In this document: positions 12,336-25,323 of the stretch, one piece after another
Numbering within the stretch: position 1 is the stretch's first letter
Layout: each line of letters begins with the position of its first letter
Notes under the pieces: generated by a model
What the model was told of the DNA's origin: nothing
Databases searched by the model: none
Seen by the model: the letters and a program-made list of their open reading frames with translations, nothing else
Program-made: the position numbers and the translations under genes
Assembly (NCBI GenBank): GCA_003640385.1
Contig: RCAB01000156.1
Span: forward strand, 62,001-126,000
Source of the DNA: Setaria digitata
Lineage: Eukaryota > Nematoda > Chromadorea > Rhabditida > Setariidae
Length of the DNA stretch: 64,000 nt
Reading direction: 5' to 3'

Positions 12336-13804
12336 TTAATCTGTCCGGTTGTCAGCATTTTTCTTTTTTTCCAAATTTTCAATGACATTTTTCGTTGTTT
12401 TGAAAAACCGTCCTGGTCGAAAAATAATTGATCGATATAAGAAGCTCATCTGAAAACAATGAAAATTCTGATGCTCTGAAAAAATTTGATTTGAGATAAA
12501 CTTATCAAGCTTTATATGAAGATATGTGCTGGTGTTTTTAGATAAATGCATACATATATTTCATTTTATTCACACACAGTGAAATTTTAAAAGTACCTCC
12601 CGAGTCGGATACAGAAGATGCATATGAAGATGACGTACGGTAACAAATCTTGAGCAGTGGAAACCCATTCGCAGCATACCTTCTACAGTATCAGCTTCGC
12701 CCTTTTCTTTCAATGTCTCGCGGAGATAATCTCGGCCAAGAAGATCCATTTCTTTCACTGAAATGTAAGGATAAATAAGAAATATATATATTTGATCAGA
12801 ATACCATCGTTTTGATGACGTAGTGCATGTTTAAAAATCTAAACTATAGGAATTTGAAATCGATAGATGAATAATTGCGTGACGTCAGTGTAGCAAGGTA
12901 GCAAGGGACGTAAGAGCTTCATACAATCTAGGACGGTTTTTCAAATCTTATTTTGCAATAAATGCAAGTGAGAGTTCATGGATCAAAACAACTCTACTTA
13001 CGAATAGACGTAGCTATGTTTGACTGAAGGTGTAAAAAGTAATGACTAAGTTAAACAGCCTTCTATTTCGCGTAGTCAAGTGATGTATAACTTCTTTCCT
13101 AATGATACATACAAGCATTATTTTCATAAAGCGTTTCTTCAAAGAGCTAAAAACATGAAAATATCTCACCGAGAGGGAGATCAACAACTGTCAAATCACT
13201 TGGTTGATTGATATGTAGCTTGCTGAGAATTAGATAATGATGTGGTGCATGTGGAGATCTATCTTGAATTAACACCGCCTTAAATGCAACAAAATTTCAA
13301 AGTCCAGAGAATGTTTAAGAAATTTCCAAAAGTGAATAATAGTAATTGTGTAGAGATAGACAAGTGCTTCACAATAAGCTCATTCATTTTGTCATGTATA
13401 TATCTTTAATCCTCAGCATATAGAATGCAATTTTGAAGGAAGATATAGCTTTTTATGAAGAAGAAATGCAAATTTAATAAGAAACCAGGAAAATAGGTAA
13501 ACGGAGATTTAAGAGAAACTCAATGCGACCTTTATTTAGAAAATTCAAAGTTGTTTCTCCGCTAAATATGGTATTACAAGTCTTATACATAAAGTTTACA
13601 CAGTTAACACAACACGATTCCTCTACTATAATAAATCATAATAATAAGTAAAATTTCTTCATAAAAGTTTTAGCAACTGGCATGTAAAATAAAGATTTTT
13701 ATGAATGACTGACGACTACCCACATTTTCAGATGCTTTCAAATGTTTATCACGCTGACCATGTATAATGCTGCAAAATACACATCCACGAACCGCCGTTG
13801 CCAT
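12336..13804 (-). CDS. hint3: Histidine triad (HIT) protein, HINT3-like
   Basis: HIT enzymes hydrolyse nucleoside phosphoramidates and adenylates. Four exons read on the minus strand: about 13740-13804 (MATAVRGCVFCSIIHGQRD), about 13170-13276 (APHHYLILSKLHINQPSDL), 12597-12762 and 12336-12452. The catalytic motif is HLHMHLL, the H-x-H-x-H-x-x triad with the nucleophilic middle histidine in place, preceded by LRMGFHCSRFVTVR, close to the human HINT3 block around 'VRMGFHMPPF'. The N-terminal CxxC (CVFC) matches the HIT zinc pair. The last exon (MSFLYRSIIFRPGRFFKTTK) aligns with the HINT3 tail near 'FLSKLVYRVNSYWFI'. All four exons join in frame, and the length, about 150 residues, is normal. 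Aprataxin is less likely because no FHA or zinc-finger domain is present. The gene is downstream of PUF60 on the same strand. Confidence 0.87.
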
Positions 13805-15259
13805 AGCTCAGATAATTCCTGCAACAGTCATATCATTCATTATTTAGCATAGTAAGAAAGATAATCGAAAACTCATTTAATATATCTGCAGCTGCAGAAC
13901 ACATCGGCATTTTGAATCGCCGGAATCTAGTACTTCGACTATACAGTATTATCAATTTAGCAGAAAAAAATTACCGCACCTTCTATTATGTCTCTCAAAT
14001 TTCTTTCTGAATCATTGTATCACGGTACTATCAGTCTACTTCACTTAACTTTGGAAAATATTATTGACAGAAGTTGTGTATAACACTGCTACCACCAGGA
14101 ATTATGTTAATTTACGGAACTATATCCCATATATACTAGCTACCTACCATGCTCTTTCGTCAGCAGACCGGCGTTTTTTTTCATATGAAAACAGCAACTT
14201 GATGTCAAGCTATAAATAGGAATTATTCGTGATTTTATAAGAACCCAGATACAGTATGAATTACTACAAGTCTCCCTTTACTTTGTTTTGTCCCCTAATT
14301 ACAGTTACTCTTTTAACACATACTTCAAAGTGTGAGCTTCATCGAATTCTGGAATTAACACACTAGGAATACAATCAAGAGGGTACCATAAAAAAAATAA
14401 AAATCAAAATCATAAGAACTACCACATGAGACCCAAACCAACGACTAAGTTTGCATTTACGCAAATAGGCGAGAACAAAGCATGAACCTCGGAATTAAGA
14501 AGATTGGTAACGAAAGATAATGCAGTCCACTATGATTTTTGAATATACCACAATTATGCTGGTTAAGTAACACACATTCCTCGCTCGTTAAAAGTATTAG
14601 TTTAGAACTTTTTCTTCTGAATTACAAGCTGGGAAATTTCAGGAATAATTTATACCATCAAAACTAACATTTGAATGATATGACTTATTTCATCCGACAC
14701 AAAGAAAAATGATAAAATAATACCAACTTCTTAACTGCCAGAGTGAGTGAGAAGAAAACTGAAATGAAGATTTCAATTTCTAATCCAAAATCTGCCGTAT
14801 AAAAGGAAAGCGATGTGGAATATGACTAAAATAACAATCCGACACGATCGATTACAAATCTGAGACAAAAACAACTCAAATATAAAACATTTCATTTCAT
14901 TTCTCTTGTGACAACCAACAAAGTACACAAGAACCAACTGATAACTGCTTCAAATGAAGGGAAAACAAACAAACAAACAAAAATATATGAACAGACCAAT
15001 ACTTTGGCTGAACCATGGTAACGAATTCTCTGGTTCAGTTACTCCATTACCTGGATAGATAAGCCTCACTCTATCCCGATTTACCATAATTTTCCTCCCT
15101 CTCTACCCACCATTCGTTCAAGGGTCATCAAGCGATTTGTTAACTACTACTTTTAAGTTCAATCATTTGCTATAATTTCGAAATTAAGCCACACTTATTT
15201 GACAGAAATATTACAATTTCCCAGACAATATCTCATAGCCTTGAAAATGTTGCTAATTC
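13805..15259. other. Intergenic region between PUF60 and HINT3, no gene seen
   Basis: This AT-rich stretch follows the PUF60 stop and precedes the HINT3-like start, so it should hold the PUF60 3' UTR and the HINT3 5' region. A short (AAAC)n run is at about 14965-14982. I see no conserved coding exon on either strand. Confidence 0.6.
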
Positions 15260-18200
15260 CTATCCTGAATAATCATTGTGATCAAATAGTATTTGATCGT
15301 AATTCTGAGCTGAAATCTCACGACCAGCGAAATATCGTTTGTCTAATGCTTGTCGCGCTACATCTGCTTCTTGCGGATTATCGAATCGCACAAATATCTT
15401 CACATTACCGCTCGCAGGATCCTGAGCTATTACTACCTGAAGGATTATTACAATTAACTATATTCATACGTCTTCAAGCGAAGGCCTGAATCTGAGCCTT
15501 GCCTGAAGATAAAACCATTATAAGTCCGTGCATGTATAGCAGAATATGCTCAGAAAGAAAGAGAAAAAGATTGATGAGATTCAACGCTGTACTAGCATTT
15601 ATTAGTAAAGTAAATGTAAAAAAGTGATTCCTAATAAAATGAAGAGTTAAATTCATATACTAAAAAGAATTTAAGGAAATCAACAGCTTCTTTACTTCTT
15701 GCACTTTCCCATATTTATTACATTCATCACGAATTTCGCCCTCTAATTCATCGTCGCACTCTTCAATCGTTACCATATTTCTTAGCACTATTACCGTCGA
15801 TCGATTTGTTCTCATCAACTTATGCATTAACAAATGCCTTGCATCATTTCCTAAAGATGGATATTAATTTTGCTTAGTGATATCAGTGAATAATTTTTCA
15901 AGAAATAATTTATACAAGTAAAACAAATCAGATTCAGAAATACAAATGTCAAGTTCCAAGGAGTTTTAAAAGTGTATACAGAAGACGACTACGACGACCG
16001 GAAATCTACGCAGGGATCAACTAACCCCTAATTTCTAAGCCTTCCTGGGCTGCCAGTGACACATCATCTGAATTAGCGTTCTGTGCAGCCATCTGATCAT
16101 TGAGTTCACCAGCTCGACTTGCAGCTTCCAATGCTTGAGGAGTATTGAGCTGCAACAATGTATATAGAGTTTATATCGTCTCGACAAATATAGATATTTT
16201 ATACCAAAATGAAGATTTGTTGCATGTTTACTTTTTCTTTATTTTGGTTTCAAAGACTAAAGTCTTATGCATTTCACAGTTAAAGGTTCCAGTGGATGAA
16301 AACATAAAAGAATATATATATAAGACTATAATTCTGGGTAATTATATTGAGATATAGGTTAACAAATAATAAACCTGTGGTCCTTTTGGAGCAGTTGATA
16401 CCGGTTTCTTCTTTTTTTTTTTATGGGATTTGTCATCCGCTTTCGATCCCTTTTCTTTGCTCCCCCCACTTGCTTTCTGCAAATCGCGACGACCCGGTAT
16501 GGAACTATCAGAAACAACCAAAGCCATACTACAGGAGTCACTAGTTGATGCTTGACCAATTGCAAGTTGCTCTGTCATACCATCAGCACCAGCCATTCTG
16601 AACGAACATGTCGTTAATCGTATTGAAATGAATAATTTTTACTGCTTATCCAATACTCCTGTCTCGTGTTCTCAGTGTACCCATTTTATTTCCTTCGCTT
16701 TCATTGTGCAATCACACAATGAAAAATTTACAACGAAGTGAACTTCGAGAAGTAACAATCTGTCTTAAAAAACTCTTCTCTAAAAATCGGTTTTCATTAG
16801 TTTAATAAAACTAACATTTTACGATCCACAGGAGCAATGTTAGCTGGAAGTGGAGCAAATGTTGCAGGTTCAACGGAAGAATTCGTCGCTGAAACAATGT
16901 TTATCCTCGATATTAACGACTGTGTAGAAGATAACGTTGCCGGTGGTGGTGGTATTGAAGAAACCTGAAATATTCCAATATTTTGGAAAAAAATTAGCTT
17001 TGCTGAGCAATGGATTGCAAAACCACAATGCTAGTACCCTTTTCTTCTCAAGACATGCTACTTCCAGAGATCAATACTTACCGGCGGTGGTGGTACTGGA
17101 ATTGTGCTAGCAGGTGTTGGAATAGACGTCATTACTTGTGGCGGCGGAATGTTCACAACTTGTACAGGAGGTGTTTGCGTGGCGAAACCACCAAATCCTC
17201 GGCGACCACCAGGAGGAGGTCCTGGTGGAAGTGGCGGTGTTGCAACAGGTGGAGGTGGCGTCGAAATCCGCAAAAAAAAAACCAGTAATGAACTACAGAA
17301 CAAGAATTTCGAAGAATCTGTAGGTTTGAAAATTTGAAATTTCGTAACAAGGATCCTTTCAAGCTGTTCTTTCCATCAAGGAATGAAATTTCCTGGTCGT
17401 TTCTACGGTTAAATGAACTTTACTCACATTAAATACTTACCTGGGCGGGAGCCACAATAGCGGATGGCGAAGGTGCTGAGGAAACAACTGCAGGAGAATA
17501 CGGCTTTCCAGCTGTTGGTACAGCTCCCAGTCCAACCAATGGGACATTTGCTATACCAACCGGGACTGTTGCTACACCAACCTGTGGTGAGGCTTGCATA
17601 CTATAAGGTTGTGGCGAACCCTGTCGAACAGCAATACCAGCCGGGAGCTAAAGTATTAGCAGCCTTTGAAAATTCAAATATTATGAATTCTGTTTCTCAA
17701 GTGTGATTACTCTGCGAATTAAAACTACAGTGGACACGTTCCCCAAATCTTCAACAACTCAAGGTTAATGTTAAAAGCATCCCCAATAAAACCAATATGA
17801 TCCCTCTTTATAAGAGATGAATTCCAGATCTATACGATTTTGCGATACAAAAATTATAGACTTGCCGGAGATGTGTTAGTAGCGTGAACAGGTGACTTTT
17901 TCGCAGTCATTTCTTCTGCTTGGATTTTGGCAGTAACTTCTGCAGCTGCTACAGCTGCAGCTGTTGGGAGATTCACGGCAGATGTGGGTACGATGTACGT
18001 TAGCGCATCCGGTGGTGTAATGCATTTTCCTACTCGTAAATACTGTCCACCAAGGTCAAACATATTCATTCCAGCAATAGCCTCATTTGCTGATTGAGCA
18101 TTACTGAATTCCAAATACCCGAAACCTCTGCAAGTAAAGCACCCTATTTTCCTGAACAGGTCTCACAAGCACAATACACCAAGTCATGAAACAGAAGTTT

Positions 18201-20844
18201 GCTTAGTACCCATTTAATCTAAATTTGTGTGCAACTGCCCAATTTAAGGAAAAATATTTGAAATTCAATTTGAAAATTAAAAAACATTTGAAATTTGAAA
18301 TTCAATAAATTCAGTAATTAAAGAAGACTCAGTAGTAGAAGCTTAGGATAGATCGCTTTCGTTGAATTAAAATTCTCCACGAAGTAACTTTATATTTCAT
18401 TAAAAGGAAAAGAAAAAAAAAAAAAAAAAAGAGAAAACACTAAAACAGCGGGTAGTAATAGCGAACTGCTAAAAATAATAGCTGCAAACAAAATAAAATG
18501 GAATAACGTATGCTACATTTACCTATGTCCACTCCCAGCATTTGGCCCTGTAGCTCTGGCTAGCTGGCATTTCGTTACTTCACCAAACGCTTCGAATACA
18601 CTTTTGAGATCAGATTCTGAGAGATCCGGATGAACTGATGCAACATACACACTGGAAAGAAATTTAGCAAAAGTCTCATCAATTTTGAAACTGACTGTAT
18701 TTTAATCAAATGTTTCGGAATGCTAGTGCTTAATTTATGTGTATTAAAATTATTTTTGAAAATAGTTTCCCACGATGCCAGCAGCATGTAAAAAGCGATT
18801 AAAAATTAGTTAAAATGCTACTTTCATGAAGCAACGAACTAAATTCTATGAAAACAGCCAAACCATACTTACCGATGATATGCTTTTGCTTCCTGCATCA
18901 CCATTTCGATAATCGGCTGAGCTTGTGGCATATTCGATGGCCGTCCGACCTCAAAATTGAGATCAGTGTGTAATACTCGAAATTTACCTAATCTACATCC
19001 CCTTTCAAGTACACAACTAACATCTGTGCATCTTACCAAGACTTGAACGAGAACAATCCTCGAATGAAAGAACATTTAATGCCAAACAATTGAACAGGTG
19101 TAATATTTCGCCAATGGTTATAAAAGAAAACACAATAAAAGATAACAAGATAATTAACTGACTAGAACATTAACCTTGAGATTACGGCCGCCCATCAGTA
19201 CACCGTTCATTGATTCTTGCGCCAAAAGAGCCGCCTCGGGAATTTCATATTCCAGAAAAGCGAAACCTTTGTGATGCTAAATAACATAAAATATAAACAT
19301 ACAACTTTAAACTATTTAAGAAATCAAATATCTCTTTATCCTTCTTAATTTTTCACTGGATCGTGTCTTTCAAGCGAAATGTTAACAAAACGTTAACATT
19401 AGAATTGGTTCCAGTAGGTAACATGAGACTCAGGATAGAAAGCATAAAGTTTTATTGCACTATTTGTAAGAGTCCCATCTTTCTCAAGGAGCACCCATCA
19501 TTTCTCACAGACGAAAAGGTACGAACTAACTAACCCCCGTAACAGCATCCCAGCTCATGTTAATTGATTTGATCGGACCAAATACACCAAAAGCATTCTT
19601 GATCATTTCTTCGCGCACTTCGAAACTTATAGAACCAATATAAACACGCGCCATAAGGGATAAAGCTTGTGCATACATCGCCACTTTTTGCTGCTGGAAC
19701 GTTAATATAGTTTAAGTACCACTTCTTCATAAAATGACAGGTGCTCTACATAGTGTCGTTCGGCTAGGGTAAAAAACACAATTTAGATTACGAAGCCTTA
19801 AAAAGGATGAAAAATCGAATTCTTCGAATGTCAGATGTTAGGGGAATTTAAAGACTCGAGAGATTAACAATGATCTTAGCTATGCTTACTGATCCCTAGA
19901 ACGAAGTTTTTCACGCATAATTAAGAATGTATATTCCTCGTTCGTGTCAATTTGATATATATTTCACTTAATAATTACATCAATAAACATCATAAAGCCT
20001 GTTAAAGACGTAATCATTTCATGTGCAAGACATATCAGTATGTTCTTCTTACACAATTAATAACTGTACCTACATTCTGTTGGTGCGCAAGTGTTTGTCT
20101 CAAAAGCACTTGCTTGATTGACTGCTCCCTAGCATACTTCTTAGCATCTGCTAGCCAATCCTTTTGCTTACTACGCAGTTTTATAAGGCCCAAACCAAGC
20201 AGTTGAGCTTCTTTTTTGGCTCCGGGTCCCACAATGATCTGGAAAAAAATAAACGGTTAAAATTCAAATGAAAAAAAAAAAGCCACAGAAACCGTTTTAA
20301 TGACAATACGATCTGAAAAGCAGTTAAACTTTCATAATGAACTGTTTAATATAATCTTGGATACAAATCATACACTCGAACTATTCTGTGGTATATGTGT
20401 CACCATCCCTTCTACATCCACATCAAATTGTAAGAGCATTATCAAAACATTCATAGATCATCAGAATGCTTTGTTTATGTAGGAGTAAAAAAAAAATCAA
20501 AATATATAAAGGAAACATCTCTTTCCCAAAGAAGAAAAAAATGAAATTGCAATTATAAAAGAAAAAAAAAGAAAGCATGATCTTACAGCTCCGGACTGTG
20601 GCAAAACAGGCATTGGAACAAGAGCTTCACTTGGCATGTACGTAGTAACAGGTACTGCCGTAACGTGGTGTCCTGTTACACCATTACTTTCTGAAAGACA
20701 AAAAAGAATAGAAACATATACAATTACTATTAGTAATTCATCTGCAGAATAATGGAGCAAAAAGAAACCTGTTTTGACTTGTTTTTCAATAACAATCACA
20801 TCGTTTGATAGCTGAGGCTCCTGCTGTTGGTCTGGTTCATCCAT
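15260..20844 (-). CDS. rnp-6: Poly(U)-binding splicing factor PUF60 (RNP-6 / half-pint type)
   Basis: Nuclear RNA-binding protein that helps U2AF choose 3' splice sites. About 15 exons, with ATG at 20844 ([15 protein letters not shown]) and stop at 15260. In order: the conserved helix [20 protein letters not shown] (20075-20200); RRM1 ([20 protein letters not shown], then [16 protein letters not shown]); the linker [23 protein letters not shown]2 ([20 protein letters not shown], then [11 protein letters not shown] and [20 protein letters not shown]); an alanine-rich stretch; a long proline-rich linker (16828-17645); a basic, lysine-run exon (16375-16597); and a C-terminal UHM ([20 protein letters not shown], then [20 protein letters not shown] and [15 protein letters not shown]). 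Each block matches human PUF60 in order. The linker is longer and more proline-rich than in the human protein. Confidence 0.95.
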
Positions 20845-21864
20845 AACGGAAACCTGAACAACTATGATCTGTCCCTGAATTTATTACCACCACATCATTC
20901 ATATTACATATCAGAACTAATATAGTTACATGCAAAATAATTTTTACTGCTTCATATAAACAACCAATTCCTTCTGTCCCAAATCTTAAAAAAAAAAAAA
21001 AAAAAGAAAAAAAAGAAACACTCGCAATATAACGGACCCCAACGCGCACTGACCACTCTCCCTGTGTAACTTCGATATGCCCGGATTCCGTCCAACGTTA
21101 TTGTCATGCAACGGTTCAGGCATCCAATGAAATGTACATCATCTTATGACCACATGGTGTTCCTGAACCATCTTTTCATTCCGTTTTTGTACTTAGGAAA
21201 TTTGAAACATGTTGAAGATAAATAATAATATGGGTCATGGATGAATGACCAAAATAAAGCAGAGAAAAAGCGGAATTTGAGGAAATTTTTAATCACTGAA
21301 AGCAATATAAGAGTTACGAACAGTTGTCAAAGCTTTAATCGATATAGCTGGTAGTAAAAAAAGATGAAAGCAAGAAACAAACGTTATATTAACTATTAAA
21401 TCCTCAACTACTCTAAACTCCAACTAAGCTTTAAAAAAAGAAAGTGAAATTTCAGAATCTGAGACATAGAAAAATCAAAACATGCGAAAACAACAGAACA
21501 ATGTAGGACTTATAACGCCATAACAATGACCGTTACCACACACAAGCTGAAGTTCCTTTTATGTAGTCACAGCCTACAGTAAACACTGAGGTAAATCAAT
21601 ATAATTAAAACATATCGATATTGTTCCAAATTTTATTCACAAAAGAGAATTGAAAGATTAATGTAGAGTCACATGCTACACAATAAAGCAAAAATAATTG
21701 TCGCCCGTGAATCCGGTATATTAACTTATTTAGCATCGGAAAAAATATATACCAGATATACAGCCTTGAACTAAGACGTTTCCACTACTAGAAACCACAG
21801 AGCAAAAAAGTTATCAATGTTTCAAAAATCCGATTATTTTGGAGTGAAACCATTTCATGTTCAA
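20845..21864. other. Intergenic region between BAG-1 and PUF60
   Basis: One kilobase between the BAG-1 stop and the PUF60 start on the same strand. It contains a poly-A/T run near 20987-21017 and no convincing exon. The PUF60 promoter or a trans-splice acceptor should lie close to 20845-20880, but I cannot pick it out with confidence. Confidence 0.55.
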
Positions 21865-24027
21865 CTACAAAGCATCTTCAGGATGCTCGCATCGATTTAC
21901 GTAATCAGTTAGTCGACCCATCAGTTTATCATTTTTATTTAATGCATCTTGTAATCCATCCACTAAAAATTTTCGTTTTTCTCGATTCCGTTGAACCTTT
22001 AAATTATCACTTTGAGGTAATCAGTAACCAGAAAAGAGGAAATAAACTGGCTGGATACACTAAACATTTCAGGAAAACATTATTCATCTTTTAATGAAAC
22101 TTTTAAAAGAGAAGGAATAAGACCTCTAGCATTCCAAAAGAAAGTATGGGAAGAAGTTAGAAAGAATGCGACCTCAGGGTTGCTTAAGACAGCTAGGTCA
22201 ACGAAAGGAAATATAATATAAAGACTACTGTTAGCTCGAGGTCAGTTATCGATTTCCTCATGTAGAATACACCTGTTATTTTTAACTTCTTAGAGAAGTC
22301 ATTTCATATACTCTGAATCGGACGTAACCGAATGAATCAAAATTATTCTGGGAGAAAAAATTACTTGTTCTTCTTCAGTACAATCATTATTGATCTGTAA
22401 ACCATCAAGTGTTTCCAAGAGTTTCATACAATTTTCTGCAAATCCTTTCAAGCGTTTATCCATTCCTCGAACATATTCTCTCCTCTCAGGATCTGTAATA
22501 CGCCATCACCAAACAAAGTGCATATACCTTTCTCTTGTTCACGTCTATAATTATCTTTATAAAGAAAGATAAGGATAACTTTATCATAAATTTAATTTAC
22601 ATGAGCTAGAAGGAAATAATAGAAAAGAAGGTTAAGTACTATTCATTTTACTATCACAGTCAAATGCAAAATATTATAAGTAGAATCCAGCAACCAAAAA
22701 CATATTCTTCATTAAAATCATAATATAAACCTTTCAGGAAATTTTTCTCTAATTGAGTCAGATCACACTCGTTTTTTGCATATGCCTTAGATACATGCAC
22801 AGTATGCTTCCGTTCGAAATCCACTAGCATCTTTAAAAAATGTTTTGAATTAAAACTTGCAATTTTACCTTTTTTTTCTTCAGAGATAATCTCACTCATT
22901 ATTTTATTTGTTGTTGCAACTCACTGAGGTGTGAAGACAGAACTACGGTTTGATGAAAAGCAATTTAATATCACATTACTATTTTTCGCAACCACTGATC
23001 CGTAATATTGCACACTGTGATAGAGCTGAAATGATTCCACACAACACAAACCTTCCACCCAGCATCCGTTTCAGTTGTCGGTGGTTTCCCAAGAATTAAC
23101 AGCTTGTCGTTTTCTTTGAAATTAAAAGACGACAGCAATGTGGAATTATCACCGGTTAAAATGCGCCCTAAATATAGTAACTTCGGTAAGAATAATAACA
23201 TGAGTGACCGGACGCCAATATATTTTGATAATGATAATGCCTCCTATCTAAAAATTTGGATAACACTTTATTTTGCAGAAAATATAAAAAAAAAAAAACA
23301 AGTCAACCTCTATGGACTATTTTTAAAGCCATCGGACTGACATTGCACAGCGAACACACTTGCTCTTTGAGAGATCCAAAAGTCGAAATCTTTGGAAATG
23401 ACGTACTTGTAAATTCAGCCTTTTCCTTATCCCTATCCTTTTCAGATGCTGCAAAGTTAGAAACTGTTTAATAATAAAGCTTTGAAAAGTTTAAAAAAAT
23501 TCCAGAAGGATAAAAAAAAGTTGTCACTTGGTGAAAAGTGAAAAAAGCTCAGTCCACTTCCCCAATAAATCAAAGATGAAATAAATCGATCACTTCTGAA
23601 TATGCTGCTTACACCTTCTTTAATTTCCGTAACTTTAAATGCGTATAACTGTAGAAATAATATATTGCAGCAGCTGTACAGAAGTGACTTAACGCGTTCA
23701 AAAACCACTCAGTGGACAGTCCACCAGTGAAAAATTGGAAACCAGTCTACCATTTGTCAATAATAATGATATTGGAAGGTAAATTTTTTGATGTAAATAG
23801 TGTCGCCGAAAACACAATACATGAATATGCACAAAACGGCTATAAGAACAGTAAATCGTAATACTACCAATATAGTTAATGCTTTAAAAAATCTAATAGA
23901 ATAGAAGAATGAACGTTAAATAACTTCACTTACAAATAATTTGACATTCACCAGAATCGTTTGTCGGTTCCTCAACGTTTACCTCAATAGAATAAATCTT
24001 CGTTGCGCAAGAAATGTTTAATTTCAT
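21865..24027 (-). CDS. bag-1: BAG-1 family Hsp70 nucleotide-exchange co-chaperone
   Basis: BAG proteins bind the Hsp70 ATPase domain and promote ADP release. ATG at 24027 (MKLNISCATKIYSIEVNVEE), stop at 21865. Exons in order: about 23936-24027; 23340-23455 (KISTFGSLKEQVCSLCNVSP); 23045-23185 (KLLYLGRILTGDNSTLLSSF, then NFKENDKLLILGKPP), which is a ubiquitin-like fold; 22730-22830 (LVDFERKHTVHVSKAYAKNE, then LTQLEKNFLKG); 22370-22490 (MDKRLKGFAENCMKLLETLD); and 21865-22020 (NREKRKFLVDGLQDALNKND). This order matches C. elegans BAG-1, including 'LSTLNFKENDK', 'LETLDG' and 'NREKRKTLVNGIQTLLNQND'. Length, about 210 residues, is normal. The only doubt is the exact splice of the middle exons. Confidence 0.93.
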
Positions 24028-25323
24028 TGTTTGCTCGATTAGTAAATGAGATCTAAATGAGAAAATCGACAAATTAGCAGGTGGAGAAAATGGAAAGAGG
24101 AAAAAAGACACCGAACAGCGTAAAATTCGAAATGATTACTTGTTAAGCAGAACGCTTATTGGTTATATGCATCGACAGGCGACAAAAAAATGCGATACAA
24201 CATATCTTGCTAGAAGTCGACATACTTACTTCACACATAATTAGTTAATCAAATTATATCCCCCCCCCCCCCCCTCCCAAACATCTTAATATTATAAAGC
24301 ATTTGGCAAATGACTCAGTAGTCTGAGTCAAGCTTTTTTCCTCAGCTGAACACTTTGAGACACAGCCTGCATAGCAGAAAAAAATAATACGCATATCGAA
24401 GAGGAGAAGAGAGAGAGAGTATGGAGTAAGGAACTGAAACAATGTAATATCGCTCTTCGTGAAAATGTTCCTAGGAAAAAAATTTAGTTGCAAATAGAAG
24501 AGTGAGATGAATTGGAACAGAAGAAGTAAAAAAGATAAGTGATAAGAGTAGCAGATTATGAATGGAGATGATAAGTGACAGATCAGCTGATTAATTCATA
24601 TGCGACAATCAAGAAGGACAATTTCAAGTTATACATTTATACATTTTACGAAATTTTTTCGAAATATACTTCTAACCTTTCATAGGTTATCCTTCTTTTT
24701 TTTTTTTTCAAGAAAATTTGCTGCAGAAAAAACTCTTCCTAGCAGTATTATTTGGCACTGATATGATATGATTTTGGTATCGTCCAAGTATATCTGAATT
24801 TATTACACAGCACAAACTGGGATAAACAAAATTGTAATGCCTCTCCGACTAACTGTTTCTTTTTTTTCATGCAAGTTATTGTACATTTCACTGCCCCTCG
24901 ATTCGCCTCTAAATTATTGAAATCCTCGAGCCGAAGAATTTACTTTTCTCAGTGTTTTCCCATCTTCGTTTTTTTTTTATGCTTTTACGTGCAACATATC
25001 CATACAAATGGTATCTCAACCAATTTCATTTCACATCAAAATATTTCCGGTTTATTCTACTTACTATAAGGCATGCTTTCAAAGTGCTTCATGTAAATCA
25101 CTTTCAACAAAATAATCACTTCATTAAATGCCCATTTGGGAAAGTTTGGCAGAAAAAGGATAAATCAGGCATATGAAATTTGTCAAATAATATGTGTACA
25201 GTACTTATCACTTATCAAAAATCTTCCATCTCCCTCAGGAAAATGTATTAAATTTCTTCTTCTACTTTTCAAAAATTCATGCTTAGAAATCCCGCAAAAT
25301 ATAAGCAAAGATATGAACTAATA
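24028..25323. other. Intergenic region with poly-C tract
   Basis: It lies between the INTS12 stop and the BAG-1 start, both minus strand. A C-run of about 17 bases is at 24260-24276 and poly-T tracts are at about 24693-24709 and 24861-24868. Several open frames (for example 24869-25069 +) are low complexity and look spurious. Confidence 0.55.

Noticed and set aside
12102..12431. 109-codon plus-strand frame overlapping the HINT3 3' exon
   Set aside because: It is antisense to a well-supported HINT3 exon and has low-complexity content.
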